Of a stretch of DNA of 64,000 bases, positions 56,146 to 64,000 are shown piece by piece; the stretch's first letter is position 1; every line of letters starts with the position of its first letter. The notes under the pieces are model-generated. The model had not been told where the DNA came from and ran no database searches. It worked only from the letters and a program-made list of their open reading frames with translations. The stretch comes from Aquimarina latercula DSM 2041 (GTDB lineage Bacteria; Bacteroidota; Bacteroidia; Flavobacteriales; Flavobacteriaceae), in contig NZ_AUMK01000013.1 of NCBI RefSeq assembly GCF_000430645.1, forward strand, positions 62,001 through 126,000, read 5' to 3'. The position numbers and the translations under genes were made by a program.

Positions 56146-56505
56146 ATGGCACACGATACAGCACATCACGAATCGAATACGGCTAAAATCTGGAAAGTAT
56201 TTATTTTATTATCTGTAGTTACGATAGTAGAAGTAATTTTGGGTATTATTAAACCCGCATTTTTGATAGAGACTACAGTAATTAGTATGAAATTACTTAA
56301 TTGGATTTTCATAATTCTTACTATATATAAGGCGTATTATATTACTTGGTCTTTTATGCATATGGAAGGTGAAACTAAAGGTTTGCGTAGAGCAGTAGTA
56401 TGGACAGCAGTATTCCTTATCAGTTATTTAATATTTATATTATTAACAGAAGGTGATTATATTTATGAAGTATTTAAAGCTGGACACAAAAGCTGGGACT
56501 TTTAA
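56146..56505 (+). CDS. Cytochrome c oxidase subunit IV-like membrane protein
   Basis: A 119-residue protein with three helices and a short His-rich start (MAHDTAHHESNTAKIWK). WKVFILLSVVTIVEVILGI, a second helix around NWIFIILTIYKAYYI, then VVWTAVFLISYLIFILL: the layout of the bacterial oxidase subunit IV (CtaF/CyoD-like) family. It would stabilise the oxidase complex. It is the last gene of the ctaB operon before a terminator. Confidence 0.85.
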   Translation: MAHDTAHHESNTAKIWKVFILLSVVTIVEVILGIIKPAFLIETTVISMKLLNWIFIILTIYKAYYITWSFMHMEGETKGLRRAVVWTAVFLISYLIFILLTEGDYIYEVFKAGHKSWDF

Positions 56506-56554
56506 TTTAAAATCCGTTTGTGTTTTTAAGTTAAAAGCATAATAAAAGATAGTA

Positions 56555-56586
56555 AAAGACGGTTGTTTTCAGCCGTCTTTTTTATT
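56555..56586 (+). terminator. Terminator after the subunit IV-like gene
   Basis: AAAGACGG (56555-56562) pairs with CCGTCTTT (56573-56580); inner pairs TTG/CAG extend the stem and TTTT forms the loop. The stem runs into a T-rich tract (56578-56583). Confidence 0.85.
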
Positions 56587-56590
56587 TTTG
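56563..56590 (+). promoter_or_regulatory. Promoter of the sco gene cluster, inside the terminator
   Basis: TTG (56563-56565) in the terminator loop, 17 bases, TATTTTTG (56583-56590), 25 bases before the ATG at 56616. It matches the flavobacterial consensus, so one short stretch may end one transcript and start the next. Confidence 0.55.
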
Positions 56591-56615
56591 TAATCGAAGT
56601 AAAGTAAACGATTTA

Positions 56616-57269
56616 ATGAAAAAATTTTTAGTTCTTGGAATACTGTTTATACTACCAATAGTGATGTATCTGTTTTTTGCTTCAGCAGTTGATAATTTTT
56701 CTAAACTTCCTGTGCTAAAAGAGTCTATAGGAAATTTGGATGATTTTGAAAGCCTTACAGGAGAACAAATTACATTAGAAGATAAGATTACAATATTAGG
56801 TTTTTTTGGAGAAGATATTCAGGATAAAAAAGGAAATGTTTTTAATTTAAATCAAAAGATTTATAATAAAAATCGCGAATTCAGGGATTTTCAATTAGTA
56901 ATGGCATTGCCATATGGTAGCGAGAATGCAGTAAAAGATCTTTTAGAAGAGTTAGATGACATTACTGATGTATCCGGTTGGAAATTTGTTTTCGGAACAC
57001 CTGAGAGTGTACAACGCTTGTTTAAAGGACTTCAGACGCCTTATAAACTCAATCAAAAAAATGCTTCTAATTTTGTTTTTATTATAGATAAGAATGTAAA
57101 TCTAAGGGGTAGAGAAGAGAATCAAGAGAAAAATGAGTTAGAGGTCTATGGATATGATACTAGTTCTGTTGCGGATTTAAATAATGTAATGGTTGATGAC
57201 GTAAAAGTTATCTTAGCTGAGTACCGTTTAGCTCTTAAGAAATATAAAGCAGATCGAAAAGAAAAATAA
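56616..57269 (+). CDS. Membrane-anchored Sco-like protein without cysteines
   Basis: A 217-residue protein with an N-terminal membrane helix (FLVLGILFILPIVMYLFF). The mature part has a thioredoxin/Sco-like pattern: DKITILGFFGEDI as the first strand, GWKFVFGTPESVQRLFKGL, and NFVFIIDKNVNLRGR, which mirrors the FLIDKDGxIRG strand of Sco proteins. No cysteine is present in the protein, so the copper or thiol site of Sco is lost. It lies 3 bases before a true sco gene. A scaffold or partner role in oxidase assembly is inference; otherwise function unknown. Confidence 0.65.
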   Translation: MKKFLVLGILFILPIVMYLFFASAVDNFSKLPVLKESIGNLDDFESLTGEQITLEDKITILGFFGEDIQDKKGNVFNLNQKIYNKNREFRDFQLVMALPYGSENAVKDLLEELDDITDVSGWKFVFGTPESVQRLFKGLQTPYKLNQKNASNFVFIIDKNVNLRGREENQEKNELEVYGYDTSSVADLNNVMVDDVKVILAEYRLALKKYKADRKEK

Positions 57270-57272
57270 GGG

Positions 57273-58007
57273 ATGAAAAAATATTCATACGTTGGTATAT
57301 CATTTATAATTCTGATTTTTGGGATCATTTTTATCCCTAAAATTGTAAATAGAGTAAAGGATACTTCTATTGTTAAAAATGATAGAATGAGTGCGGATAA
57401 TCCTGTGGCTAATGAAAAACTTTCATACATAAAGATTAATGGTAAGCCTAGAAAAGTTCCGGAGTTTGCATTTTTAAATCAGGATAGTTTGTTAATTACT
57501 AATCATGATTATAAAGGAAAGGTATATGTAGTAGATTTTTTCTTTACTAGCTGCCCTACTATCTGTCCAAAAATGAGTCGCAATCTGGTTTATTTACAAA
57601 ATAAACTTAAAGATTATCAAAATTTTGGAATTGCATCTTTTACGATTAACCCCAAAAGAGATACACCACGGATTCTTAAAAAGTATGCAGAGAATTATGG
57701 AATAGTAAATCCAGATTGGCATTTGCTCACAGGGGAGCGAGAAGATTTATATGAATTGGCTAATGCTGGTTTTAATATTTATGCAGCAGAAAACCCAGAG
57801 GTTCCAGGAGGATTTGAACATAATGGGTATTTTGCACTAATAGATCAAGAAGGTTACATTAGATCACGTTATGATGCCTCCGGAAACCCTATCATTTATT
57901 ATAGAGGAACTATCGGAGTTGATGAAAAAAAGGACGAAAACGGAGAAGAAGAACAGGTAACAATCCTATTGGAGGATATTAAAAAGTTATTAAAAGAAAA
58001 TGAGTAA
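57273..58007 (+). CDS. Sco1/SenC copper chaperone
   Basis: A 244-residue protein anchored by one N-terminal helix, with a thioredoxin-fold domain outside. The copper motif SCPTICPKM (about 93-101; CxxxC) and the distal His in EHNGYFALID (about 182) are intact. DRDTPR-like KRDTPRILKKYAENYG is also conserved. Sco proteins deliver copper to, or reduce, the CuA site of oxidase subunit II. The next gene overlaps it by 8 bases. Confidence 0.94.
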   Translation: MKKYSYVGISFIILIFGIIFIPKIVNRVKDTSIVKNDRMSADNPVANEKLSYIKINGKPRKVPEFAFLNQDSLLITNHDYKGKVYVVDFFFTSCPTICPKMSRNLVYLQNKLKDYQNFGIASFTINPKRDTPRILKKYAENYGIVNPDWHLLTGEREDLYELANAGFNIYAAENPEVPGGFEHNGYFALIDQEGYIRSRYDASGNPIIYYRGTIGVDEKKDENGEEEQVTILLEDIKKLLKENE

Positions 58008-58545
58008 AAGTACTTCTGAGGTAGAAAAAAAATATAATAAATGGATTGTTATATTGTCCATAGTAATACCGCTAGCTGTAGCAGCATTATTTGGTGTAAA
58101 CCTTCGTAAATTGGGTTATGATGTTGAACCGCTTACCTTTTTGCCACCAATTTATGCGAGTATTAATGGATTGACTGCTGTGGTTCTTATAGCAGCACTT
58201 TGGGCTATTAAAAATAAGAAGTTGCAATTACACGAAAATCTCATGAAATTTGCGATTACATGTTCTGTTTTGTTTTTAGTGATGTATGTAGCATATCATA
58301 TGACAAGTGATTCTACAAAGTTTGGTGGAGAAGGATTGATTAAATATGTTTACTACTTCATACTAATTACACATATTGTTTTATCTATTGTTGTGATCCC
58401 ATTTGTTTTAATAACATATGTTAGAGCTTTGGCTAAAAATTTTGATAGACATGGGAAGATTGCAAAAATTACATTTCCGATATGGCTGTATGTAGCAATT
58501 ACCGGGGTAATAGTTTATTTGATGATTTCACCATATTATACGTAA
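58000..58545 (+). CDS. DUF420 membrane protein
   Basis: A 181-residue protein with five membrane helices and the DUF420 pattern: PPIYASINGLTAVVLI, then HENLMKFAITCSVLFLVMYVAYH with two histidines at helix ends, and YYFILITHIVLSIVVIPFVL. Family members are regularly encoded beside sco and cytochrome oxidase genes and are presumed assembly factors. The histidines could bind haem or copper. It overlaps the sco gene by 8 bases. Confidence 0.9.
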   Translation: MSKSTSEVEKKYNKWIVILSIVIPLAVAALFGVNLRKLGYDVEPLTFLPPIYASINGLTAVVLIAALWAIKNKKLQLHENLMKFAITCSVLFLVMYVAYHMTSDSTKFGGEGLIKYVYYFILITHIVLSIVVIPFVLITYVRALAKNFDRHGKIAKITFPIWLYVAITGVIVYLMISPYYT

Positions 58546-58590
58546 ATTTAAAAGTCTAATTGATCATATTCACTTAGATAATATTTCAAA

Positions 58591-58815
58591 ATGAGAACAA
58601 AAATATTCTACATATTAGTTTTGTTGTTATTCTTTACAGTTTCAATGGATGCGCAATGTGCTATGTGCAGAGCGGTATTAGAAAGTGAAGAAGGACAAAA
58701 CACAGCTAAAGGGATTAACAATGGAATCGTGTATTTAATGATTGTTCCTTATGTTCTTATTGGGGTTGTAGGGTACTTCATTTACAGAAATAAAAAGAAG
58801 CCTGTCAAAGACTGA
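58591..58815 (+). CDS. Small membrane protein with CAMC motif
   Basis: A 74-residue protein: signal peptide (IFYILVLLLFFTVSMDAQ), a short outer segment starting CAMCRAVLESEEGQNTA, then one membrane helix (IVYLMIVPYVLIGVVGYFIY) and a lysine-rich tail in the cytoplasm. The CxxC lies right after the probable signal cleavage site. Its place as the last gene of the sco-DUF420 cluster suggests a role in copper or haem handling during oxidase assembly; this is inference. I do not know a named family. Confidence 0.75.
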   Translation: MRTKIFYILVLLLFFTVSMDAQCAMCRAVLESEEGQNTAKGINNGIVYLMIVPYVLIGVVGYFIYRNKKKPVKD

Positions 58816-58881
58816 TTTTATTTTAATTTTTCTTGATTTTAAATCTTTAACATATTCATAACATATTGAAGTGTAACGAAT

Positions 58882-58992
58882 GTGGTGTAGGAGAAGTCTT
58901 ATGGTATAAGACTACACTAACCAATTTAAATTATTTCTAGAGGGGAGACTAGAAATTCATCAATTATAATGTATTACACCGTATAGTGTAAG
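58882..58992 (+). promoter_or_regulatory. Leader with three inverted repeats before the efflux operon
   Basis: The 235-bp gap 58816-59050 holds no gene. It contains AGTCTTAT/ATAAGACT (58895-58902, 58906-58913) with an outer GTGTAG/CTACAC option; ATTTCTAG/CTAGAAAT (58933-58940, 58949-58956) with a purine loop AGGGGAGA; and TTACAC/GTGTAA (58974-58979, 58986-58991). They may be operators or a folded RNA leader. Confidence 0.5.
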
Positions 58993-59050
58993 TCTTGTTT
59001 TAAATTGAAGCTGGCATCATTTGATGTCTATTAAATCTTAATCTAGTATT

Positions 59051-59752
59051 ATGATTGAAATCAAAGACTTACATAAATCTTACCAAATGGGAAGCAATTC
59101 CCTTCATGTCCTTAAGGGAATCAATTTTAATGTTAAAGAAGGTGAGCTTGTAGCTATTATGGGATCCTCGGGTTCTGGAAAATCTACGTTGCTTAATATT
59201 CTTGGAATGTTAGATGAAGCGGATACAGGAAGTTATTTTTTGGATAACATACCTATTAAAGACTTGAATGAAAAAATAGCAGCTAGGTATAGGAATAAAT
59301 TCTTAGGGTTTATATTTCAATCATTCAATCTTATTAATTATAAAAATGCGCTAGATAATGTAGCAATGCCATTGTATTATCAAGGTATTAAGAGAAAAGA
59401 AAGAACAGATAAAGCACTTCATTATTTAGAAAAAGTTGGTTTGGCTGATTGGGCAACTCATCTTCCGAATGAGTTATCGGGAGGACAAAAGCAGCGTGTG
59501 GCGATTGCTAGAGCTTTAGCTTCTGAGCCAAAGGTTTTGTTAGCAGATGAGCCTACAGGAGCACTCGATACTAAAACTTCTTATGAGGTTATGGAGTTAA
59601 TACAAGGAATTAATGACGAAGGGAAAACTATTCTTATTGTAACCCACGAAGAAGATATAGCTCATATGAGTAAACGAATAGTAAATCTTAAGGATGGTCT
59701 TATCATTGATGATGGAATAGTAGAACAAGTAAGAGCAAATTCATATGTTTAA
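59051..59752 (+). CDS. ABC transporter ATPase, MacB/LolD-type
   Basis: A 233-residue nucleotide-binding subunit with Walker A GSSGSGKST (about 38-46), Q-loop FQSFNLI, signature LSGGQKQR (about 140-147), Walker B VLLADEPTGALD and the switch His in VTHEED. The GALD after Walker B is typical of the MacB/LolD group. It should drive the two FtsX-like permeases encoded next, with which it overlaps by 8 bases. Confidence 0.95.
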   Translation: MIEIKDLHKSYQMGSNSLHVLKGINFNVKEGELVAIMGSSGSGKSTLLNILGMLDEADTGSYFLDNIPIKDLNEKIAARYRNKFLGFIFQSFNLINYKNALDNVAMPLYYQGIKRKERTDKALHYLEKVGLADWATHLPNELSGGQKQRVAIARALASEPKVLLADEPTGALDTKTSYEVMELIQGINDEGKTILIVTHEEDIAHMSKRIVNLKDGLIIDDGIVEQVRANSYV

Positions 59753-60992
59753 TATAGAGCGTTGGCAAGAAATATTTGATACGATTGCTAAGAATAAACT
59801 ACGTACTTTTTTAACAGGACTTTCAGTTGCTTCAGGGATATTTATTCTAGTGATTCTTCTTGGAGTAGGTCAGGGAATGCAGAATGGAATTTCTCAAGAA
59901 TTTGAAGGGGATGCATCCAATAGTATTTGGGTTTGGACAAGACCAACTTCTGTAGAATACAAAGGCTTAAATCCAGGGAGATTTTTTAGTATGACTAATG
60001 AGGATTTTGACTTTATTCATAAAACGAATGAGGATGTGATCGAGTATGAATCTTCTAGAGTTAGAATATGGAATTCGGTTATTTCTTACAAAAAGGAGTC
60101 AGGGAATTATAGGATAGAAGGGATTTTTCCGGGTTTTCAATTTATAGAAAATCAATCAATGGTTTCAGGTAGATTCATTAATCAACAAGATATTAATGAA
60201 AAAGGGAAAATTGTAGCAATTGGTAACAAAGTAAAGGAAGCTTTATTCAAAAATGATGAAGATCCTATTGGAAAGTATATAAAATTAAATGATATCCCTT
60301 TTAAAGTAGTTGGAGTATATACTGATAAAGGTGGTGAACGCGAAGAAGAACAGGTCTCTGTTCCATCCACCACAGCGCAACAAGTATTTAATAGAGGGCA
60401 AAATATCAACAACTTGTCTTATACTCTTAAACCAGAAAAAGATTTTGAAACGGCTGTTGCTAAGTCAGAAGAATTCGTTGCAGGAATAACTACATATTTG
60501 AAAAATAAGCATATAATAGCACCTACGGATGAACGAGCTATTGGTATAGGGAATTCTTTGGAACAAGCTAAAAGGTTCTATAGTCTAATTTTTATGATTA
60601 AGGCATTTTTTTGGTGGGTAGGTGTGTGTACAATTATTGCAGGAGTAGTAGGTGTAAGTAATATCATGCTTATTATTGTTAAAGAACGAACTAAAGAAAT
60701 TGGTATTCGCAAAGCAATAGGAGCAATGCCTTCTTCTATAATTGGGATGATTTTACACGAAGCAATATTTGTGACCGCTATTGCTGGGTTTACAGGATTA
60801 ATTTTTGGATTAATTTTATTAGAGCTATTAGGCCCAATGATTAAAACTGATTTTATATCTAGTCCCTCGGTTAATTTTAATGTCGCTTTGACGACCGTAT
60901 TTATATTGATTTTTGCAGGAGCAATTGCAGGGTTTTTTCCTGCCTGGAGAGCAGCAAAAATTAAACCTATTGTAGCACTTAGAGACGAATAA
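59745..60992 (+). CDS. ABC transporter permease, MacB-like (first)
   Basis: A 415-residue permease with one N-terminal helix, a large periplasmic MacB_PCD-type domain (about 40-270) and three C-terminal helices of the FtsX domain. VKERTKEIGIRKAIGA (coupling helix) and the final AWRAAKIKPIVALRDE are family marks. Together with its paralogue it forms a heterodimer instead of the MacB homodimer in which the ATPase is fused. A mechanotransmission role with the HlyD-like and TolC-like proteins is expected; the substrate is unknown. Confidence 0.93.
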   Translation: MFNIERWQEIFDTIAKNKLRTFLTGLSVASGIFILVILLGVGQGMQNGISQEFEGDASNSIWVWTRPTSVEYKGLNPGRFFSMTNEDFDFIHKTNEDVIEYESSRVRIWNSVISYKKESGNYRIEGIFPGFQFIENQSMVSGRFINQQDINEKGKIVAIGNKVKEALFKNDEDPIGKYIKLNDIPFKVVGVYTDKGGEREEEQVSVPSTTAQQVFNRGQNINNLSYTLKPEKDFETAVAKSEEFVAGITTYLKNKHIIAPTDERAIGIGNSLEQAKRFYSLIFMIKAFFWWVGVCTIIAGVVGVSNIMLIIVKERTKEIGIRKAIGAMPSSIIGMILHEAIFVTAIAGFTGLIFGLILLELLGPMIKTDFISSPSVNFNVALTTVFILIFAGAIAGFFPAWRAAKIKPIVALRDE

Positions 60993-60993
60993 T

Positions 60994-62259
60994 ATGTTTA
61001 ACAGAGATCGATGGAATGAAATTATAGAGGCGCTGACAGCGAATTGGTTTAGAACTTTACTTACCGCTTTTGGAGTGTTTTGGGGGATTTTTATACTTGT
61101 TATTTTATTAGCAGCAGGTAAAGGTTTGGAAAATGGTGTTAAGCGCGGTTTTGGAGATATAGCGACTAATACGATGTTTATGTGGACTCAAGTTGCTTCT
61201 AAGCCATATAAAGGATTACCAAAAGGGAGAAGATATAATTTTAAGATAGGAGATGTTGGCTCTATTAGAGAAAAGGTTCCTGGATTGAAATATATATCAC
61301 CCAGAAACCAATTAGGAGGTTTTGGTGGGACAAACAATGTTATTAGAGGTCTTAATGCAGGTGCATTCAATGTATATGGAGATTATCCAGAAATAATTAA
61401 TCAAGATCCAATAACAATTACTTCTGGCAGGTTTATTAACTATGGTGATATAGATAATAATAGAAAAGTAGCAGTAATTGGAGAAGGAGTGAAGAAAGAG
61501 CTATTTAAATTTGGGGAAGAACCAATAGGAGAGTATATAAAAATACAAGGAGTAAGTTTTATGGTAATTGGAACTTACATGAAAAAATCTAATAATGGAG
61601 ACCGTGAACAAGGTCAGAAAGAGATATTTGTTCCTTTTACTTCTTTTTCGCAAGCTTTTAATCGTGCAGATAATGTCGGTTGGATGGCAATTACCGCAGA
61701 GGATGATAACTCAATTACAAGTCTTAAAAAAAGTATTATCGATGTTGTGAAAACGAATCATACAATTCACCCAGAAGATAATAGAGCAGTTGGAAATTTC
61801 GATTTGTATGAAGAATTTAGCAAAATTAATGGACTTTTTATAGCACTTAGGGGAGTAGCATATTTTGTTGGAACTTTAGTGTTGTTGTCTGGGATCATTG
61901 GAATTAGTAATATTATGCTGATTGTAGTAAAAGAGAGGACCAAAGAAATTGGTATTCGTAGAGCTTTGGGAGCGTCACCTTGGTCCGTGCGAGGGCAAAT
62001 ATTATTAGAATCTATTTTTCTAACAATCATATCAGGAATGACAGGTATTGCTGTTTCTACAGGTGTTATATTTTTGGTAAATAAACTGTTAGAAGGAATG
62101 CCGGCAAGTGATGAAACCATGTTTGCTAATCCTAGTGTGGACCTTACAGTGGTTTTCGTAGCTTTGTTAATTTTAATTTCTAGTGGGCTGTTAGCAGGTT
62201 TGATACCAGCGCAAGTAGCTATAAAAACTAAACCAATAGATGCTTTAAGAGCAGATTAA
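60994..62259 (+). CDS. ABC transporter permease, MacB-like (second)
   Basis: A 421-residue paralogue of the preceding permease with the same topology. RDRWNEIIEALTANWFRTLLTAFGVFWGIFILVILLAAG opens it, VKERTKEIGIRRALGASPWSV is the coupling helix, and AIKTKPIDALRAD ends it. The two are separated by a single base. The periplasmic domains differ more than the FtsX parts, as expected for a heterodimer that contacts the fusion protein asymmetrically. Confidence 0.93.
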   Translation: MFNRDRWNEIIEALTANWFRTLLTAFGVFWGIFILVILLAAGKGLENGVKRGFGDIATNTMFMWTQVASKPYKGLPKGRRYNFKIGDVGSIREKVPGLKYISPRNQLGGFGGTNNVIRGLNAGAFNVYGDYPEIINQDPITITSGRFINYGDIDNNRKVAVIGEGVKKELFKFGEEPIGEYIKIQGVSFMVIGTYMKKSNNGDREQGQKEIFVPFTSFSQAFNRADNVGWMAITAEDDNSITSLKKSIIDVVKTNHTIHPEDNRAVGNFDLYEEFSKINGLFIALRGVAYFVGTLVLLSGIIGISNIMLIVVKERTKEIGIRRALGASPWSVRGQILLESIFLTIISGMTGIAVSTGVIFLVNKLLEGMPASDETMFANPSVDLTVVFVALLILISSGLLAGLIPAQVAIKTKPIDALRAD

Positions 62260-62315
62260 ATGTAAAATCAATCAAATTTACTGTTACAATAGTAAAGAAT
62301 CAATAAATACTGAAA

Positions 62316-63428
62316 ATGAAAAAAACAATCACTGTTATTATTTTGCTTCTCATTGTAGTTATATTCGGAGGGGCCTTGTATTATTTATATCAAAAAAACC
62401 AAGAAGATCCTGTTACCTATAAAACAGAGCAGAGCACGACAGAAACAATTATAAAAAAAACCGTTGCAACCGGAAGTATAGTTCCTAAAGAAGAGGTTTT
62501 AATAAAGCCGAACATTTCTGGAATAATAGAAGAAATTTATATCGAGGCTGGTGATCAGATTAAGTCAGGAGATTTAATAGCTAAAATTAGGGTGATTCCT
62601 AATGTATCTTCTTTACAGAGTGCTAAAAATGCAGTACAAACTGCAAAAATAGATTTAGATAATCAAGAAAAGGTTTTTAATCGTCAGAAAGAACTATTTG
62701 ACAAAGGAGTAATATCGGCGAATGAATTTGATGGTGCAGATGTTACATACAAACAATCAAAACAGAACTATGAAGCTGCTCAACAGAATTATCAGATTGT
62801 AAGAACTGGTACTACCAGAGGTTTGGGAAGTGCGGCAAATACTTTAATTCGTTCGACTGTAACAGGTATGATTCTAGAGGTTCCTGTAAAAGAAGGAAAT
62901 CAGGTTATAGAGTCTAATAACTTTAATGATGGAACTACAATTGCCGCGGTTGCTGATGTAGGTCAGATGATTTTTGAGGGTAATGTTGACGAAAGTGAAG
63001 TAGGAAAAATAAAAGAAAATTTACCTTTAGAAATAACGGTAGGAGCCATAGAGAATAAAAAATTTGATGCGGTTTTAGATTATATTGCACCAAAAGGAAA
63101 AGAAGAAAATGGAGCAATTCAATTTGAAATAAAAGGAACTTTAAATAAAAAAGACACAACTTTTATAAGAGCTGGATTAAGTGCTAATGCATCCATAATT
63201 TTAGCAAAAGTCGATAGCGTGATGGCTTTAAAGGAATCACTTATCCAATATGATCCTAAAACCCAAAAACCTTTTGTAGAAGTAGCTATAGGAGAACAAA
63301 AATTTGAAAATAGAGATGTAGAGTTAGGTGTTAGTGACGGGATTAATGTTGAAGTAAAAAGTGGAATTACCAAAGAAGATAAAATCAAAGTTTGGAATCA
63401 AATTAAGAAGCCAGAGTTTGGGAATTAA
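62316..63428 (+). CDS. Membrane-fusion protein (HlyD/MacA-type periplasmic adaptor)
   Basis: A 370-residue adaptor with an N-terminal membrane helix (TVIILLLIVVIFGGALYYLY), a split biotinyl-lipoyl domain (VATGSIVPKEEVLIKPNISGIIEEIYIEAGDQIKSGDLIAKI, and IRSTVTGMILEVPVKEGNQV) around an alpha-helical hairpin (about 95-160, with Gln/Lys heptads), and beta-barrel and membrane-proximal domains. It joins the inner-membrane pump to the outer-membrane channel encoded next, as MacA does for MacB and TolC. Confidence 0.94.
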   Translation: MKKTITVIILLLIVVIFGGALYYLYQKNQEDPVTYKTEQSTTETIIKKTVATGSIVPKEEVLIKPNISGIIEEIYIEAGDQIKSGDLIAKIRVIPNVSSLQSAKNAVQTAKIDLDNQEKVFNRQKELFDKGVISANEFDGADVTYKQSKQNYEAAQQNYQIVRTGTTRGLGSAANTLIRSTVTGMILEVPVKEGNQVIESNNFNDGTTIAAVADVGQMIFEGNVDESEVGKIKENLPLEITVGAIENKKFDAVLDYIAPKGKEENGAIQFEIKGTLNKKDTTFIRAGLSANASIILAKVDSVMALKESLIQYDPKTQKPFVEVAIGEQKFENRDVELGVSDGINVEVKSGITKEDKIKVWNQIKKPEFGN

Positions 63429-63554
63429 TTTTTTTTAACAAAAAGTGTAACAATAACAATCAATAGTATACAAATAGGTATTGTGAAGTAAACTAAAAAA
63501 CTTTATTGTTTTTGGTGAGCCTCCATTCTGACCTCTTAAAATAAAGAAAAACGG

Positions 63555-64000
63555 ATGAAAGTTAAAATTTCAATTATTTGCTGTATCCTTCTTGGGATGA
63601 TCACTATGCAAGCGCAGGAAAAAAAGTGGACGTTAAGGGAGTGTGTAGAATATGCTTTAGAAAATAATATTACAATTAAGCAATCTGCCCTTAATGTAGA
63701 AAATGCAGCTATAGATAAAAGCGATGCCCTAGGTAATTTTTTACCGTCTTTAAATGGTTCAATTTCAAATTTCTGGAGATCAGGTTTAGCTACTGACCCA
63801 ATTACGAACACTAATAGTACGCAAACTTTTAGAAGTTCATCTTATGGTTTAAACGTCGGAATCACTCTGTTTGATGGTTTACGAAATGTAAAACAATTTC
63901 AGAGAGCCAAACTAAATAAATTGCTGAGTCAATATAACCTTGGCAAATCAAAGGATGATATTGCATTGTTTGTAGCTAATAGTTATTTACAAGTACTTTT
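63555..64000 (+). CDS. TolC-family outer-membrane channel (5' part)
   Basis: The ATG at 63555 opens a frame that runs off the window; 148 codons are visible. A signal peptide (ISIICCILLGMITMQAQ) is followed by the TolC-like opening WTLRECVEYALENNITIKQSALNVE and a beta-strand region (SSSYGLNVGITLFDGLRN), then helix FVANSYLQVLF. This is the outer-membrane channel of the tripartite MacAB-type pump. It is 126 bases after the adaptor gene. Confidence 0.92.
   Translation, partial: MKVKISIICCILLGMITMQAQEKKWTLRECVEYALENNITIKQSALNVENAAIDKSDALGNFLPSLNGSISNFWRSGLATDPITNTNSTQTFRSSSYGLNVGITLFDGLRNVKQFQRAKLNKLLSQYNLGKSKDDIALFVANSYLQVL

Noticed and set aside
1-64000. CRISPR arrays, insertion sequences, prophage or integrative-element genes, rRNA, defence systems
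   Set aside because: Looked for and not seen: no regularly spaced repeats, transposases, integrases or restriction/toxin genes; only one tRNA.

Overview
The window is a stretch of chromosome from a member of the Bacteroidota, most likely the family Flavobacteriaceae and probably marine. Supporting this are low G+C, A/T-rich intergenic DNA, promoters of the flavobacterial form TTG-N17-23-TAnnTTTG, an intact sprA gene (type IX secretion), an alternative complex III operon followed by cytochrome oxidase genes, a DUF2723 membrane protein and TonB-like proteins. A genus such as Aquimarina is only a guess. Almost everything looks like core chromosome. I see no insertion sequence, phage, integrase, CRISPR array or rRNA.

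Layout. 1-7.3 kb: the 3' part of a serine hydrolase, a lipocalin-like lipoprotein whose signal peptide is shifted out of frame by a T8 tract, a TerC-family protein, polA, a membrane metallophosphoesterase and a thioredoxin-fold protein without its cysteines. 7.3-12.4 kb: a polysaccharide deacetylase, a large DUF2723 membrane protein, tRNA-Gln(UUG) and a two-domain universal stress protein. 12.6-17.8 kb: the rimP-nusA-infB operon behind a strong promoter and an attenuator-like hairpin, then a convergent SPOR-domain gene.

18.0-29.9 kb: one long respiratory operon, actABCDEF plus cytochrome oxidase subunits II and I, which would carry electrons from quinol to oxygen. 53.6-58.8 kb supplies the missing pieces: haem O synthase (ctaB), two subunit III-type proteins, a subunit IV-like protein, a Sco copper chaperone beside a cysteine-less Sco-like neighbour, a DUF420 protein and a small CxxC membrane protein. 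The two loci together should give one aa3-type terminal oxidase and its assembly factors.

30.0-42.0 kb: a 7-TM membrane protein, ruvB with a cytochrome P450, a secreted hypothetical protein, a GNAT acetyltransferase, queG, a sodium/solute symporter paired with a lipoprotein trehalase, and a malic enzyme fused to a phosphotransacetylase-like domain. 42.1-53.4 kb: ruvA, sprA (7.2 kb), gcvH, a VanZ-like gene and three tandem TonB-C-terminal-domain genes, two of which share almost identical leaders and N-termini. 59.0-64.0 kb: a MacB-like efflux operon (ATPase, two permeases, membrane-fusion protein and the start of a TolC-type channel) preceded by a leader rich in inverted repeats.

I did not find a clearly new multi-gene system. 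The most interesting unexplained signals are regulatory or small: the hairpin and palindrome at the polA promoter, the attenuator before rimP, the duplicated leader of the TonB-like genes, the structured leader before the efflux operon, the frameshifted lipoprotein, and two thioredoxin-fold proteins that lack redox cysteines. All names come from reading motifs by eye; no database search was made.
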